64,000 bases of DNA from Phlyctochytrium arcticum (taxonomy: Eukaryota > Chytridiomycota > Chytridiomycetes > Chytridiales > Chytridiaceae): assembly GCA_025602905.1 (NCBI GenBank), contig JAHLKI010000038.1:1-64000 (forward strand). Direction: 5' to 3'. Shown one piece after another: positions 21,503-33,177 of this stretch. The notes beneath the pieces are model-generated. The model made no database searches. It saw only the letters and a program-made list of their open reading frames with translations, and was not told the origin of the DNA. The first letter of the stretch is position 1. Every line of letters begins with the position of its first letter. The translations under genes and the position numbers were made by a program.

Positions 21503-22336
21503 TTCTTGTAGACTATTGTATACTATTCTAGACTGGATCTGGTTTGGTTGTCCCTTTTCATTTCATATGTATCTATTTTTCTATGGAGATTTTTTTGTTG
21601 TATCATATCTATCGGACTCTTTCTTCTGTAAATCTGTAAAAAAAAACATGGCTGGTCTTATTTCAAAAATCCTGCTGCTTCAAGTTGACGATCAACAAAC
21701 TTTTCCCAAGTCTTGTTAGCTCCTACAGTCTTTCTCAGACTCTCCCTGAATTTTTTCATTACATGCGTGAGAATTTCGGGTATTGCTTGTTCATATTTTT
21801 GTCCCGTCAGAGTTTCACGGCTTTTTGCATGTTATGTGAGCTTGCCATATATATTACACTCACCGTCTAAATGCTTAAATCTAGGATTTGCACGGGCGTG
21901 GGAAATTCCACTTGGTAAGCCAGAGAAATTGAAATTCAGTCGTGAATTTTATTGAAAGAAACATATCTGCACAAGTTGATTGAACATGGTGGCCAAGATG
22001 AAAGAGAAGAACATCCTTTCGGGTTTTGGGACTAAATCTGATGAGACTACGGTAGTCTCGTTGTTGTTTTTTTGACTTTGATAGCGGGGAGTGGACGTTG
22101 ATGTGTAGAAACGGGAGATCGCGCCGAAAACACTCTGAATCCGAGATGAAAGGCGACGACCAAGGATCCCAATGTTCTCAGCGGTCTTGCGGAGTGGTTT
22201 TCATCCCGGAATGTGTTTCTGGCAGCTGGCACCAGAATCCCAATTCTCCGCTCCTGGCCAAAAGTTGAAACGCACGTGGCTTTGCGATATTGAAAGTCAG
22301 CGCAGTACCCCAAATCGTCTCAACCAATTAGCAAAA
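21503..22336. other. Intergenic, no gene seen
   Basis: This stretch joins the PH-domain gene and the MMTAG2-like gene, which lie on the same strand. It is T-rich after the first stop codon and shows no coding frame, tRNA or repeat that I can support. The last 100 bases should hold the promoter of the downstream gene. Confidence 0.5.
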
Positions 22337-23536
22337 ATGTTTCACCATCCAACAAGAGAGGGCACTCGAGGAGGGCAAGGGCTGTTCAAGTGGGAAGATG
22401 TCAAGGAGGACAAGGTAGGTTAGATCTACCATTCGATTCTGGGCTACGGGGTTAATTGGATCATCAAGTATCGGGAAAACTACCTCGGTCATTCAGTCAA
22501 TGCTCCCGTAGGCCGGTGGCAAAGAAACAAAGGTACGGTCTAGTAGTCACACCCGCACCAAACACTTCATTAACTGTCAAGGACAGATCTCTACTGGTAC
22601 AAAAAAGTCGGAGCGACAGACGAGCCCACCCCAGCCGAAAAACTCGCCGCCGAGCTCGAAGAAATCCGGGCCAACGAGGCCGAAGCGCTAGCTGAAGCAT
22701 TGGGCTATGCCGGCCCGAAACGTCGGCGGAATGAAGATACGGTCAGCAAAAAGGAGATTGAGTCGTTGGTCAAACGGGATATTGTCGGTGGTGAGGAAGT
22801 CGAGGAACCGACCAATGTGGAGGATATGAAGGGGTTGGGCTTTCAAAGGTAAGAACCTTACCAGGGATACTCTTATTTTTTGTGGTACTGAAGGCTTCGC
22901 GGAAAATGTAGTACCAAGAGTAAATTGGCCGGGATGAGTTTGGAGATGGTCAAAGAAATGAATGCCGAGGAGATCGATACCCTTCCACCACCCCCCGCCT
23001 CAAACGAGTCGATATCCGAGTCCGTGCCTGCTGATGCTTCGTCAAAACGTATATCGAAAAGTGTCAAGAAGAGTAAAAAAGAAAAGAAGGATAAAAAGGA
23101 AAAGAAGAAGGAAAAGAAACTCAAGAAACAGCTCAAGCGTGAAAAGCACGATGGTGCTGAGAGTAGAGATTCGGGGAGTGAAGAAGGGGATGGAGAGGTG
23201 CGAAAGGGACGGGATGAGGGAAGGTGGACGGAACGGCGTCATGAAGGGGATCGGAGGCGAGAGCGAGAGACTAGTCGGTCTCCTGAACGACGTCGCCGAG
23301 ATTCAAGTATTGCTCGATCACCTGTTAGAGAGTCAAGGCGCACGGACGACCGTGCGGGTAGTAGACCAGAATACCGGTATCCGGAACGACAATATGACGA
23401 TAGACGGAGTACTACACGGCACCGTTCAAGATCAAGATCGCGGGATCGGGGACATCGTCGCGATAGAAGGTCACCATCACGCTCACGTTCACGTTCACCA
23501 CCACCACCGCCTGATTCGCGTCGGTACCGGCGTTGA
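22337..23536 (+). CDS. MMTAG2-like nuclear protein with RS-rich tail
   Basis: Four exons (22337-22414, 22469-22532, 22587-22848, 22912-23536) give 342 residues. The N-terminus has the diagnostic block of the multiple-myeloma-tumour-associated protein 2 family: RGGQ near residue 12, then WEDVK, RENYLGHSV, APVGRW and DLYWYKK up to about residue 55. A Lys-rich segment (residues 180-205) and an Arg/Ser-rich C-terminal tail (about 235-342) resemble splicing-associated SR proteins. The family is conserved but poorly understood, found in nuclear RNA-processing fractions. Each intron has GT-AG borders and the frame closes exactly. Confidence 0.85.
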
Positions 23537-23706
23537 AATGTTTTCATTTTTGAACCCCCGCAAATTTGTACATAACTAGGAACTCCTAAACTTATTGATA
23601 GTACAAAATAGATTCAATTATCCGCTGTCGAAAGAAAAAGAATATATGTGATTCTTCAAAAAAAATAAGCATCTACAAGGATACAGAAAAACAAGCGTTT
23701 CCAAAT

Positions 23707-25942
23707 CTATCCGTCCAGTTCAATCAACAGACGCTCAATCTCCTTTTCCAGAGCTTGAATCTCTGATTCATGCTTGGCCAATCCAGCCGTCAGAGATTTC
23801 CTTCGCGAGTCATCAACCGGTTGCCCTGCCTTGGCAATTTCCGCAATCTCCAGGTGCATGGCTTTAGTTTTGCCCAGACGGTCTTGTTGGAGGGCATGAA
23901 GCCGGCGAACCTGTCGCGAGAAACTGGCGCCTTTATGTTCCGTGCCTTTAGCTGCAGAGAGTAGCGCGTCCCAACCGGCCTTTAGATCCGTTTCGGTTTC
24001 TTTGATGGCGTCAGCATACTCGGCTAACCGACGGTCGGTTTTAAGGTATTCAAATGTGGACCGCATCCGGTTGACGAGCTTGGTTTCCGTCTTGGCTAAA
24101 CCGTGAACGGTATTCCGGTACACGCGCAAAATGGCGTCCTGTTCGGCTTTAGGGTCCTATCATCCCGCGCAAGTTTAAGCACCAAGGTCACGGTCAATAT
24201 GTATATGACTTTGCTACACCTACCTTGGTAATAGACAGATCCAAACGGGTGTACAATGAGACTGCCAGGAAAAGACCAAGAATGAGCCCGGACGCCGCAA
24301 GTGGTTTTTGGAGTAGACGGTACTTGGGAAAGTCAAATGTAATCTTAAGAGTGGGTGAGTTTTCATTGTGGTTGTTCATTGCGGCCCTGCCTCAAGATTT
24401 TAACGTACCACAATATTCTGTGCGTGCTCGTCGGTTAAGAGGCTCTTTTGCAGGACAATAGTGGGACGGCCCGTCGTGTCAAGGTACGAGTAACTGCGAC
24501 TTTCCGTGACTTCATCCATGGGAAAAGGTAAGTGCATATTCACACCCCTAAAATAAATTGTAGTTAGAAATCAAGTGAGTTAGCGTGCGAATTAAAAAAA
24601 ATCTCTTACTCGGCGCCCTCTGGCAAAACAATTTCGATTTTGGCATTCTGAATGCCAACTCCTGAAATACTGCCCAGGAACGGGACAGAAAGAGCATATC
24701 GGCCAGTCTTGTAGTCATGTTTCAAGTAGTTGCTGGACGAAACCGCATAGCCATGGTGCCAAGTGTATCTCCACCCTCCGTATAAAGGGTATCGGGGACG
24801 AATCAAGAGTTGGGTACGCTCTTTTTCATAACGGATTTGGGACGTTGACACATTTCCAATCGTGTCGCGGAAGAAAATGTGTTGGGCTTTGGGTGGGAGA
24901 TTGACGGTGATATCTTTGACGACGTTGGTGATTTGGTGCATGCGTTGAGTGAGGAGGAAATCCACGCGTGAAAAGTGTCCTTTCAAACTAACATGGCAAA
25001 GATGAGTTTTTTCAGTGGCAGAGATCCAAGATTTGGTACACTTACTGGGCACCCTCGTGATGCAACTCCCAGTCTTCCTGCACGTTCAGCCTCTTTCCCC
25101 ACATGCTAAGTTCGACCTTCTTTTCCACATTTGTGGCGATGAGAATGGGCTGGTTGTCATCGTAATGGATAAAAGTCTTCTCCAAGGTCAAAGGCGCGAT
25201 GTTGCTGTACGGCCCATACTTGATGGTGCTTCCAGACTTGAGTACGGGTGCTGGGGTTTCCTTGTAGGATACCACATGGTCCTTTGGAAGGCTAGATGAT
25301 GACCAAATCTGATTAGATCACTACGCAGGATATCGTGTAAAATCGACTTACCGAATGGTCGCGTGGCCCCGCTGGGTCGTGTAAGGGCTGAGAAAGTAAG
25401 GGGATCGTTCGTATTTTAATTGTTGAGTCTTGGTCAACTCAATCTCCTTCGGGTAAGGGCTCACAACATTGATGATGGCTGTGTTTACTACCAAGTCCAG
25501 GGCATCTCCCTTGGCAAGCGGCATAGGCAACTTGACAGAACAATAGGTGAATCCACTAAAAGAGATCATGTCAGTTTGGATTACTACTACAAGTCGAAAG
25601 GGTTGTTGCAATCTAGAACACATACTCCTTTGCCAATTTTGGTTCCTTCTTGACGACCAAGTGTTCCTTTGGCTTTCTAGCATCCGCGACTTGCACAAGT
25701 GCCAAATGCTCCTTTGCGATACCATCTTCGAATGCCAAGTAGTACACATCGGATCCTTTGCTACTCGTGCCTTCTACTTTGACGGTGATCTTCTCGCGTG
25801 CTATGGTGGGATTGCCGAGATCTACATCGTAGTTGACGTGATGGTTGATAAAGTCCTGGGTAATGGGAGTGGCAAGGACGGTGCACACACACAAGAGTAG
25901 GAACCCGAGTGTGGTGCACAGTATAAAGGCATTCCCCCGCAT
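23707..25942 (-). CDS. Ribophorin I, oligosaccharyltransferase subunit OST1
   Basis: Seven exons (25626-25942, 25352-25555, 25046-25291, 24610-24987, 24409-24547, 24224-24343, 23707-24156) join into 617 residues, close to the 600-odd of known ribophorin I. A signal peptide occupies residues 1-24. The lumenal part carries typical ribophorin blocks such as YSNIAPLT and the HHGYAVSSSNYL region. One transmembrane helix (about residues 435-460) is followed by a cytosolic coiled-coil tail of about 150 residues. OST1 is a non-catalytic subunit of the complex that transfers glycans to Asn in the ER lumen. It is divergent from SPC24, with 185 bases between start codons. Confidence 0.93.
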
Positions 25943-26127
25943 GTTTGTCGATGCTAACTAGTTGAACTAGTAGGTAAATTGCTATTCAAAACGACCACGG
26001 AGACTTTGGTGTCATGTCAGAATGCGCAGGGTGGCACAGTGGGTTGCATCGGACTTGAACTTGGGAAACTCTTCGCGATCTTGAGCAATCTCTCGACCAA
26101 TCTTGAACCGAATATACTCCAGCAACC

Positions 26128-26930
26128 ATGCTAACGGCAACGACAAATGGGCCTACCCCGCAAATGAGCGCAAGGTTCCGGGAGCCGCGCGACATGTTGC
26201 ACATGATGATGGACGGACTGAGCAGTGGGCAGCACGTTACTACTGTTCGCAAAATCGACGACCTATTGCATGAGACTGACGACCTGCGTTCAAAGCAAGT
26301 AGACGAAACGCAGGATATGCTGAGAGGCAATTGGATTTTTCTCCTGTAACCATTTGGCATCATTCTCATCGCTTTCTCACCGTTTATAGCGCTTAGCCGG
26401 AAATTCCAAGAGGCAAAGCAGGTGGCCGATACCCCGCGGCGGGACGCGAAACAGCATACCGAATATATACTCGGACTTGACCAGCAGCGGAATAGTTGTG
26501 TTGATGAAATCAGCCATATGGAAGAATCGATCGAATCCCTCGAAGCCCAGCTGTCACAGTTGCAGCGCGAGTCGCAAGCATTGGCCGAAGAGGAACATCA
26601 AATGGACGATCAACCACCAAGTTTGGAAAAGTACGTTTTTGCTCGTTACCTTTACATAAGGGGACAGACCACTTACGCGCTAGAAACAGTCTCAAACTGA
26701 GCATATTCAAGATGTTGAATATGGATCTGCAAAAAGACGCAGACGGAAATTTTGTTCGTTCCAAGATTGGTATGACATTTTCGCCTATTCACGATCGTTA
26801 GGATGGCCCCTAACCCTCATCTACAGCATGCTACCCCAAAAACGATATCCAGTACGTCGATTTCGAGGACAACAAGTTTTCGCGGTTTTACTATGCAAAC
26901 GTCATGTGGGATGTCAGTCTCGGCGACTAA
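26128..26930 (+). CDS. Kinetochore protein SPC24
   Basis: Four exons (26128-26326, 26390-26630, 26684-26769, 26827-26930) encode 209 residues, the usual size for Spc24. The N-terminal half is a coiled coil. The C-terminal globular part has the family's LKLSIFKMLNMD opening and ends with an FSRFYYANVMWD-type block (about residues 191-202). Spc24 pairs with Spc25 to anchor the NDC80 complex at the inner kinetochore. The first intron starts with GC rather than GT (26327-26328); the only GT nearby would bring a stop codon. It is divergent from OST1. Confidence 0.88.
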
Positions 26931-27138
26931 CATGTCCATCTCATGGGACCCACTATTTATTCTCGGTAATTCCTGTACATATTTTGCTTTCATTGCCACA
27001 TCGGCACCACACAACCACATATAAAGTGTCAGTAGAGAAATGTAATTATAAACATTGAAAAAGAATGTACACACATCTATATGAACATCACTATGTGGAT
27101 TTGTTGCAGAGCCAGAGCTGGGTAAAATGGGGGAATGT

Positions 27139-29208
27139 TCAGAGGCACAAAATCATGACGAGGCATAGAAGGAAAATGAGGAGGAAGGCAATAATATAGG
27201 CATAAGCATCAGGAACTAACAGACGGAGAGAGGTTAGTGTCTGTTTGCAGAGACAAAAGAAAAAACAATGAGAACTCACCAATATACTTGATCAATACGA
27301 ATCCGATGATGATGTACGTCAAAAGTAGCCATTTAAGACCGGAAGTGCCATTTCCCCGGCTGAAAAATCCCTCTTCGTCCTCTTCGCTGACAGCGTACAT
27401 GAATCCGAGCAGAGCTGGGTGATCCTCGGCGCCATCCAGGACCTCGGTGTCTTCGCGGCTGGAAGGTATTGTGAAGAGCACGGCATCGGACGTCTCGAGC
27501 GCATTCTCTTTGAAGTAGGCGCGGACATTGGATTTCATCAAAAAGTCGTCGTCGGTGGCGTAGTACTTGGCGGTAAAGTAGAATGGTTCAGGGGTGTAGG
27601 AGCCTGGCGAGCATGGGGAGAGAGCCTGTTCAAGGAGGGGAGTACGGCGGGGGCGGTGGCCGTTGGGAGCGGGGGGAAATGCTGGTCGACGAGTGTTGTG
27701 TATGAGGGGTAATGTGATGTTGGTTGGGCGACCTGGGCGGTTGATGGTAGCAGATTTGGGTTGATCGTTGTCAGCAGATGCGTCATCGAGCACGTCGACT
27801 TCGTTGGCAAAACTTATTGATCGGACGCGGCGGTGAATCTTTGGTGTCGTGCTTCCGGTGCGAACGTTGGCGTCACCGCCCTGCGACGGTCCGTCCAAGG
27901 ATGATCGAGATCCGACAGTGGGTTCGGCAGCACTGGCGGCGACAGCTTCCGTGGTCATGTTCATGCTGATGCCGTCCGCGTAAATGTCATCCATAGAGTT
28001 GCGTCGAGATCGGGAGGGTTTCCTGATGGCGTCTTTCAGGGACTCTGCTGAACATGGGCGCAGACGATTTCGGGAGGAGTGTCCTTTGCCTTTGTAGCCT
28101 TTTCCGTTACTGCTCTCGGCCTCGGTCAACAAGGCAACCTCTTCCACAGTATGATCCACAGCCTCAGGCTTCATCATAAGATGCAGCGTTCGTTTGCGGA
28201 CACCGTGCTGTCCAAGCCCAAGAAGGCGGCCGAGACCGGGTTTGGTACCCTCTCCCTCGTGAACGTGCACCCCGGAACTCTTTGCCCGTGGTGCAACCCG
28301 GCGACGGAAACGGTCAAACTCTCGTCGATTGGAGCCTGTGGATGAGACGGATGCTGTAGAAAAGACAGACATCATGCTGCGGATTGAGTTGACTGAGCGA
28401 ATGGATGTGATGGAGCGCATTGAGGTTGCGGAACGCACGGAATCGAACGACGCGCGACCGGGGCTCATTGCGCTTTGTTGTGCCTTGAGTTGTGCAGCGC
28501 TGACGACAAAGTAGTGGACGTCTCCGACAATGGTCATGTTGTTCAGAGGCTGCAGAATATAAACAAAAGATCAGAAACCAGTCTTAATGGGGGGATTCAA
28601 AATTTGCGTAAACTTACGTTCTTGGCCTTCATGCGGTGAAGAAGACCCTCCTCAGGTTGCGTTCGGAACAGCACCTTGTTGATGTGATGGGCGGCATAGT
28701 AACTGTAGTAGAAACGAGTCTCGTCCTTTGGATCAACAGTGGTCACTCGGGCCAGAATGAAATCCTTGTCCTTGTCAACGTGCATTTGGATCAGGGAATC
28801 AAACGCCTCCAGTGTAAAAGGGTCCTCGGCCTGAGCATCGACAACTTCGATAAGGACATTCTCGTGGTCAACGCCAGCGCTGAGCACAACAGAAGAAGCG
28901 GTTGGTTTGATAGGGAGGCCAGTTGTGGGGTCAACTTTGAGGGGCTCTTCTCCCGAGCATGATGGTATGGGCTGTCCTACGACTCGGATAAATTTGGGCG
29001 TCTCGCCGCCGATTGGGGGTTCGCAAGCATCGTCGTCGGAAAAGTAATCGTAATCAACATAGTTGCCTTGGTTGGTAGGTGATATCCGTGGTATTGTGAT
29101 GGCAGTGTGATCCGGGGTTGGCGAGGCTGCTCCTACCGAAATGATGAGGGAAAGCGGAGTATCGGATGATTCGTCATTAGTGGGGAGGCGAGCATATGAT
29201 GGGGCCAT
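27139..29208 (-). CDS. Unrecognised protein with two C-terminal membrane helices
   Basis: Three exons (28618-29208, 27280-28549, 27139-27214) give 645 residues with an exactly closing frame. Residues about 120-230 form a folded-looking domain rich in aromatic and charged residues (DKDFILARV, FYYSYYAAHH, LLHRMKAKN and a GDVHYFVV strand). The middle 350 residues are Ser/Arg-rich, probably disordered, with short MRSI/IRSV repeats near residues 225-245. The last 60 residues contain two hydrophobic helices (about 595-615 and 622-643) separated by only a few residues, and the protein ends four residues after a Leu/Ile/Cys-rich stretch, suggesting membrane anchoring by the C-terminus. I do not recognise the family and assign no function. 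Confidence 0.75.
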
Positions 29209-29340
29209 TGTTGCTTCAAGTGTCGATATCAATGGTTTGACGAAGTGGTTTCTTGTTTAGGAACTGTTCTTGGATATTCAAAAAGTCGTAGGGCAGCAAA
29301 GGCCACTCCGTTCCTTTTGTCTCGCAGCCAACGTTCAGTG

Positions 29341-29592
29341 CTAGACCTCTTTGCAGAACGTTGGGTCGGCCGTCTTAAGCTTCTTCTTAACTGTCGGCGG
29401 TGCGTTACTAATTTTAGGACCACCTTTGTGGGTCGAGCGGCTTGCCGTTGCCGGATCCACAGAGATTTCCACAGGCGGTGTGTTGTCTGCCGTTCTATGA
29501 AAAGAAGGCCAGGTCGTCGTCCTAATATTGTTAGCTACAGTCTTATTGACCTCCAAAAGTTGTTTCGCCGCTGTCGGTGAAGCTCTTGGCAA
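29341..29592 (-). CDS. Possible small gene, unidentified
   Basis: A minus-strand frame of about 83 codons follows a good splice acceptor (CACAG just above 29592) but contains no ATG, so it would need a short upstream coding exon that I cannot fix. It is rich in Thr, Pro and Lys with no motif I know. A telomere-repeat-like GGGTTAGGGTT at 29632-29642 lies just upstream. It could equally be untranslated or spurious. Confidence 0.25.
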   Translation of the reverse strand: MPRASPTAAKQLLEVNKTVANNIRTTTWPSFHRTADNTPPVEISVDPATASRSTHKGGPKISNAPPTVKKKLKTADPTFCKEV

Positions 29593-29809
29593 CTGTGAAA
29601 TTTGACTGATGGAAACAAGGCTTTTGATGATGGGTTAGGGTTGGCCGTCTCCAAAATTTCAATGTGGGTCAGGATTGTGGGTGTTCAGGTCAACGGGAGG
29701 CTGCCGGGCTGATATTCAGGAGATTAGAAGTACAATTTGACAGGCATAGGACCGCACGAGAGGACAAGACGACAAAAGAAAATACAGAGGAAAAAAGAAG
29801 GCGAGATGA

Positions 29810-31589
29810 CTATTGGGCAGCGACGAGACCGGCGGGGTTGGACGCCGTCCGGGTGGAAATGACCAATGGCTTGAATCCTAATTCTTCAATCGGTATTGAA
29901 AACTCGGTCAGTTTGGCTTCGTAGGTGCGAATCATGTCATTGTGGGCCTGGCAAGAGGTGTTAGGATAGGCACCAAAATCTGTAAGTTTTCATGTTGGTT
30001 TTACCTTTGTCACTTTGGCCAAATCATACTGGAGCTCCTTCACTTGCCGGTTCTTGGCATCCAAAACCTCTTCCAATCGCCTTGTCAACCCCGCCATGGC
30101 ACCAGGCTCCAAATTCGTGGCTTTGAGAATCTCATTGACCTGCAAATCCTTCTTTTCAACCATCTCGCGCAAGGACTCGACCTTTTTCTCGAGCACCAAA
30201 TTCTTGAAACCGGTTTTCTGTTGCACGCTGACGATGCGGTCAACGAAGCCTTCGTAGAGCTCGTCCCGCTCTTTTTGGACTTGCTCAAATCGCTGGTCCA
30301 AAACTTCATGTTCCCACGAAAGTGCCTTGTGCTTGTCCTCCAAGACCTTTAGGCGGGCTTTGGTATCACGCAGAGACTGCTTATCCTTTTCATAGTTTTG
30401 CAACTGCCGCTTCAGGGTCTCGCACTCGGATAACGCAGCCTGTAGCGGCTCGGAAAGTCGTTTGTTTTCCGAAGCAATATCTGCCATCTGCTTTTCATTT
30501 CGCTCCTCCTTCTTCTTCATCTCCTCCACTTGTTCCTAATCATCCAAGTATGTCAGTCACTCGGTTGCAATGGAACCCGGATTCAGACATACCTTGAGTG
30601 AATTGATCAGGGCAAGGTTGTTGAGCGTAATATCGTTGTAATAATTCTTGATTTCCCCAAACGCTTTGTCGTGGTTTTTCATCAATGCATTAATCTGCCC
30701 ATTCTTGCGCTCCTCAATCTCGTGGATTTCATTTTTACGCTTCAACTCGAGCTCATCGCGCACGACCTTCATCTTCTTTTCATATTTGCCGTGTAGTTCT
30801 CTCGCCCGCCGCTCAAAATCCCCTCGCATCTTGGTGGTTTCTTCATCTTGCTTCTGTTTCAAATTCTTTATAATGTCTTCGTGCGACAGCTCAAGTTCTT
30901 TCAGTTCGAGCTTGAGGGCCCGTTTGTCACGCTTGAGCTGCTGTTCGCGGTTGAGGTGATCTTCTTGATCGAGTTGAAGTGCCCGCTCAGAATCGGCTTG
31001 CAGATGTGCGACATTGTTTTGGTACTCATAGAGAAGATGTTTGACCTTTTGCTTGTACACCTATAGAACGCTAGTGGTAAGCCCACCGAGTCAACAGGAC
31101 AGTATGATAGTTCACAAACCTTGATCTCCACTTGATGCTTTTCCTCCAATTCTTCAAGTTCCCGGTCTTTGTTCAACAGGTCGGCTTTTGTTTGAGAAAG
31201 CTCATTTTTGGTAATATCCCAAAACGACGTGATCTTGTCCTAAATAAACATTGCCGCCATACTTGAGTCCATCGGGTCAAATGGCATGCCTAAAGAAGCA
31301 AAACCCACTCGTTCCAATTGAAAGTAGTTTCGTTCATCTCGTTCATTTGTCAATTCGTCGGTCAGTGTTTTCAAATCATTTTCCAAATCTGCCTTGGATT
31401 TGCCCTCGCCACCCCCATCATCTGCTTTCGCCCCGCCTTTTGCTGACTTTGCATCCCTTTTTGATTTGGCCGTTCCGCCCCGTGAGCCTGCCGACCCCGG
31501 TGCCGATCCTCTTGTCTTTGCAGACTATTCGTTTGGCCAAAAGTTAGGTTTTCTGATTCAGTACAATATATTTTCCATGAGCCTACCAT
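29810..31589 (-). CDS. Dynein regulatory complex subunit 4 (GAS8)
   Basis: Six exons (31587-31589, 31309-31524, 31120-31239, 30593-31060, 30005-30535, 29810-29947) yield 491 residues, matching GAS8/DRC4 in length and in blocks along its coiled coil: NYFQLER followed by DKITSFW, the [12 protein letters not shown] block, [12 protein letters not shown], and [14 protein letters not shown] near the end. DRC4 is a scaffold of the nexin link between outer doublets of motile axonemes. Its presence indicates a swimming zoospore stage. The first coding exon appears to be the ATG alone, followed directly by an intron starting GTAGG. A GGCTAGGGTTA motif lies about 200 bases upstream (31784-31794). Confidence 0.93.
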
Positions 31590-31808
31590 AATGGATTTAT
31601 TATACTACCAGACTCTGAGTAAGCTGAAGTACTATATAATGTAGAGGTGGGGGAAGAGCGGCTTGGTAAGGGAGGGGTATGAAGATAGGATGGCAAATGG
31701 CAGCTATACGCATCGAAATTATCCGGAAGCCTGACCATGATCCCCAAATTCCGACGCTGAGTCAGCAGCAAAGCCACAACAGCGGCTAGGGTTAGAGTGA
31801 GTTCTATT

Positions 31809-32882
31809 TCAAGCATTCAGTTTTGCGACTGCTTGTGGTTGTCCTAGAAAGTGAATAACGTTTAGTCTATGTGGTCCGTCTATTAGATAAGCAAAGGTAC
31901 GACATACCGTACTCGTCTATTTCCACCGTGTTCTGCGTTGATAAAAAAAAAAGGTCAATCGCGTAATCGTTCCGCGTCAAGTCTGCTCAGGAACCTACCG
32001 GTGCTGGATCTTCCGTTGATGCGCTTGGCATCTCATATGTTGGCTCTTGCAGATATGATGGTTCATCCTCATCCTCGACCAATTCATCGCCCAATGCCTC
32101 AAGTTCTGAAACAAACAAACCAGGGTAAGGCCCGCGTGATCGTGTAAGTACGCTAGGCATATATATACCTGCTTCCAAATCATCTTCGTCCACTCCGTCT
32201 GGCAGTCCATAGGACCTGCCAAGCGTTTCTTGCACGTCATTTGCCTGCTCCAGCAAGTCCTCCATCTCGTCTTGTATTTTCTATATCGGCACAAGATGGT
32301 GTAAGTTTGAGTTTCAAACCACAACCGGGCCCCTCACCTCAATCTTGTCGAGATTTATCTTTTTGTACTGGCCCTTCAATTCCTTGTTTGCAAATTTCAT
32401 TGCGTCGACCGTGACTATCGTGTTTTTCAAGTTGTCCAATGCCATATTGCCTTGCTCCATGTTGAAAGACTGTTGTGTGAGCTGATCTCGTTGGCCTTCG
32501 TATCTGTAGAATGGGATAAGCAAAAATCAGTCATGCAGGTCCTCCTACGATTCTAGCATTGCGGCTCTTGGCAACATCATCTACCGCAGTACTCACAACT
32601 TCTTTTGCTTGAGAATCCGCAGTGCCTTTTGCTTCACCGCATTCTTTGCTGGGCCTTCCCTCATTTTCTTCATTTGCTCCCGATACTTCATCAACTCAGC
32701 ATCCAATTTTCTTATCTTGACTTCGACCGAGTCTGCTCGCGCATCAGTCTAGAGATGACACTCATGTTAGTCCACTGACGCTCTGCATGCGTCTACAGTC
32801 TCATTGCACTTGCCGAGTTAATGGCGTCCGAGATTGTCGGTTTTGGGCCTTTTGGCTTTGCCGTTCCGAAAATGCGGTTCAT
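31809..32882 (-). CDS. ESCRT-III family protein CHMP5/VPS60
   Basis: Seven exons (32814-32882, 32597-32748, 32338-32503, 32169-32280, 31999-32105, 31908-31932, 31809-31843) encode 221 residues, the standard CHMP5 size. Conserved blocks include the N-terminal [15 protein letters not shown] (about residue 53), [19 protein letters not shown] and the acidic [13 protein letters not shown] region. The C-terminus ends with EIDEYGQPQ as in relatives. VPS60/CHMP5 acts late in multivesicular-body formation with the Vta1-Vps4 ATPase. The first intron begins GCAAGT (GC-AG type); the alternative GT site would create a stop. It is head-to-head with alpha-SNAP. Confidence 0.94.
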
Positions 32883-33177
32883 TTTGGGTATTGAAAGAGA
32901 AAGAATGCGCGAGTCCGAACGAGGTTGATGAAATCCTGTGGGTGGCCTTCCGAACAAACAGGATTTGGCGTCTTTGGCACTTTGGCGAATCTATTTGAGG
33001 GTGGTGATGTCTTGGCAAACTTCTGCTGCTTCAAATTGAAATTGAGACTCACTCGCGAGCCCTAGCTCCTAGTAGCCCTAGTAGCCCGCGCTGAGGTCAT
33101 CTGCAGAGTTGATCAATTCAAAGTGACGGCCTACAAAGCACACTCCACAACAGTTTGCTTGCAGAGATACCTGCAAA

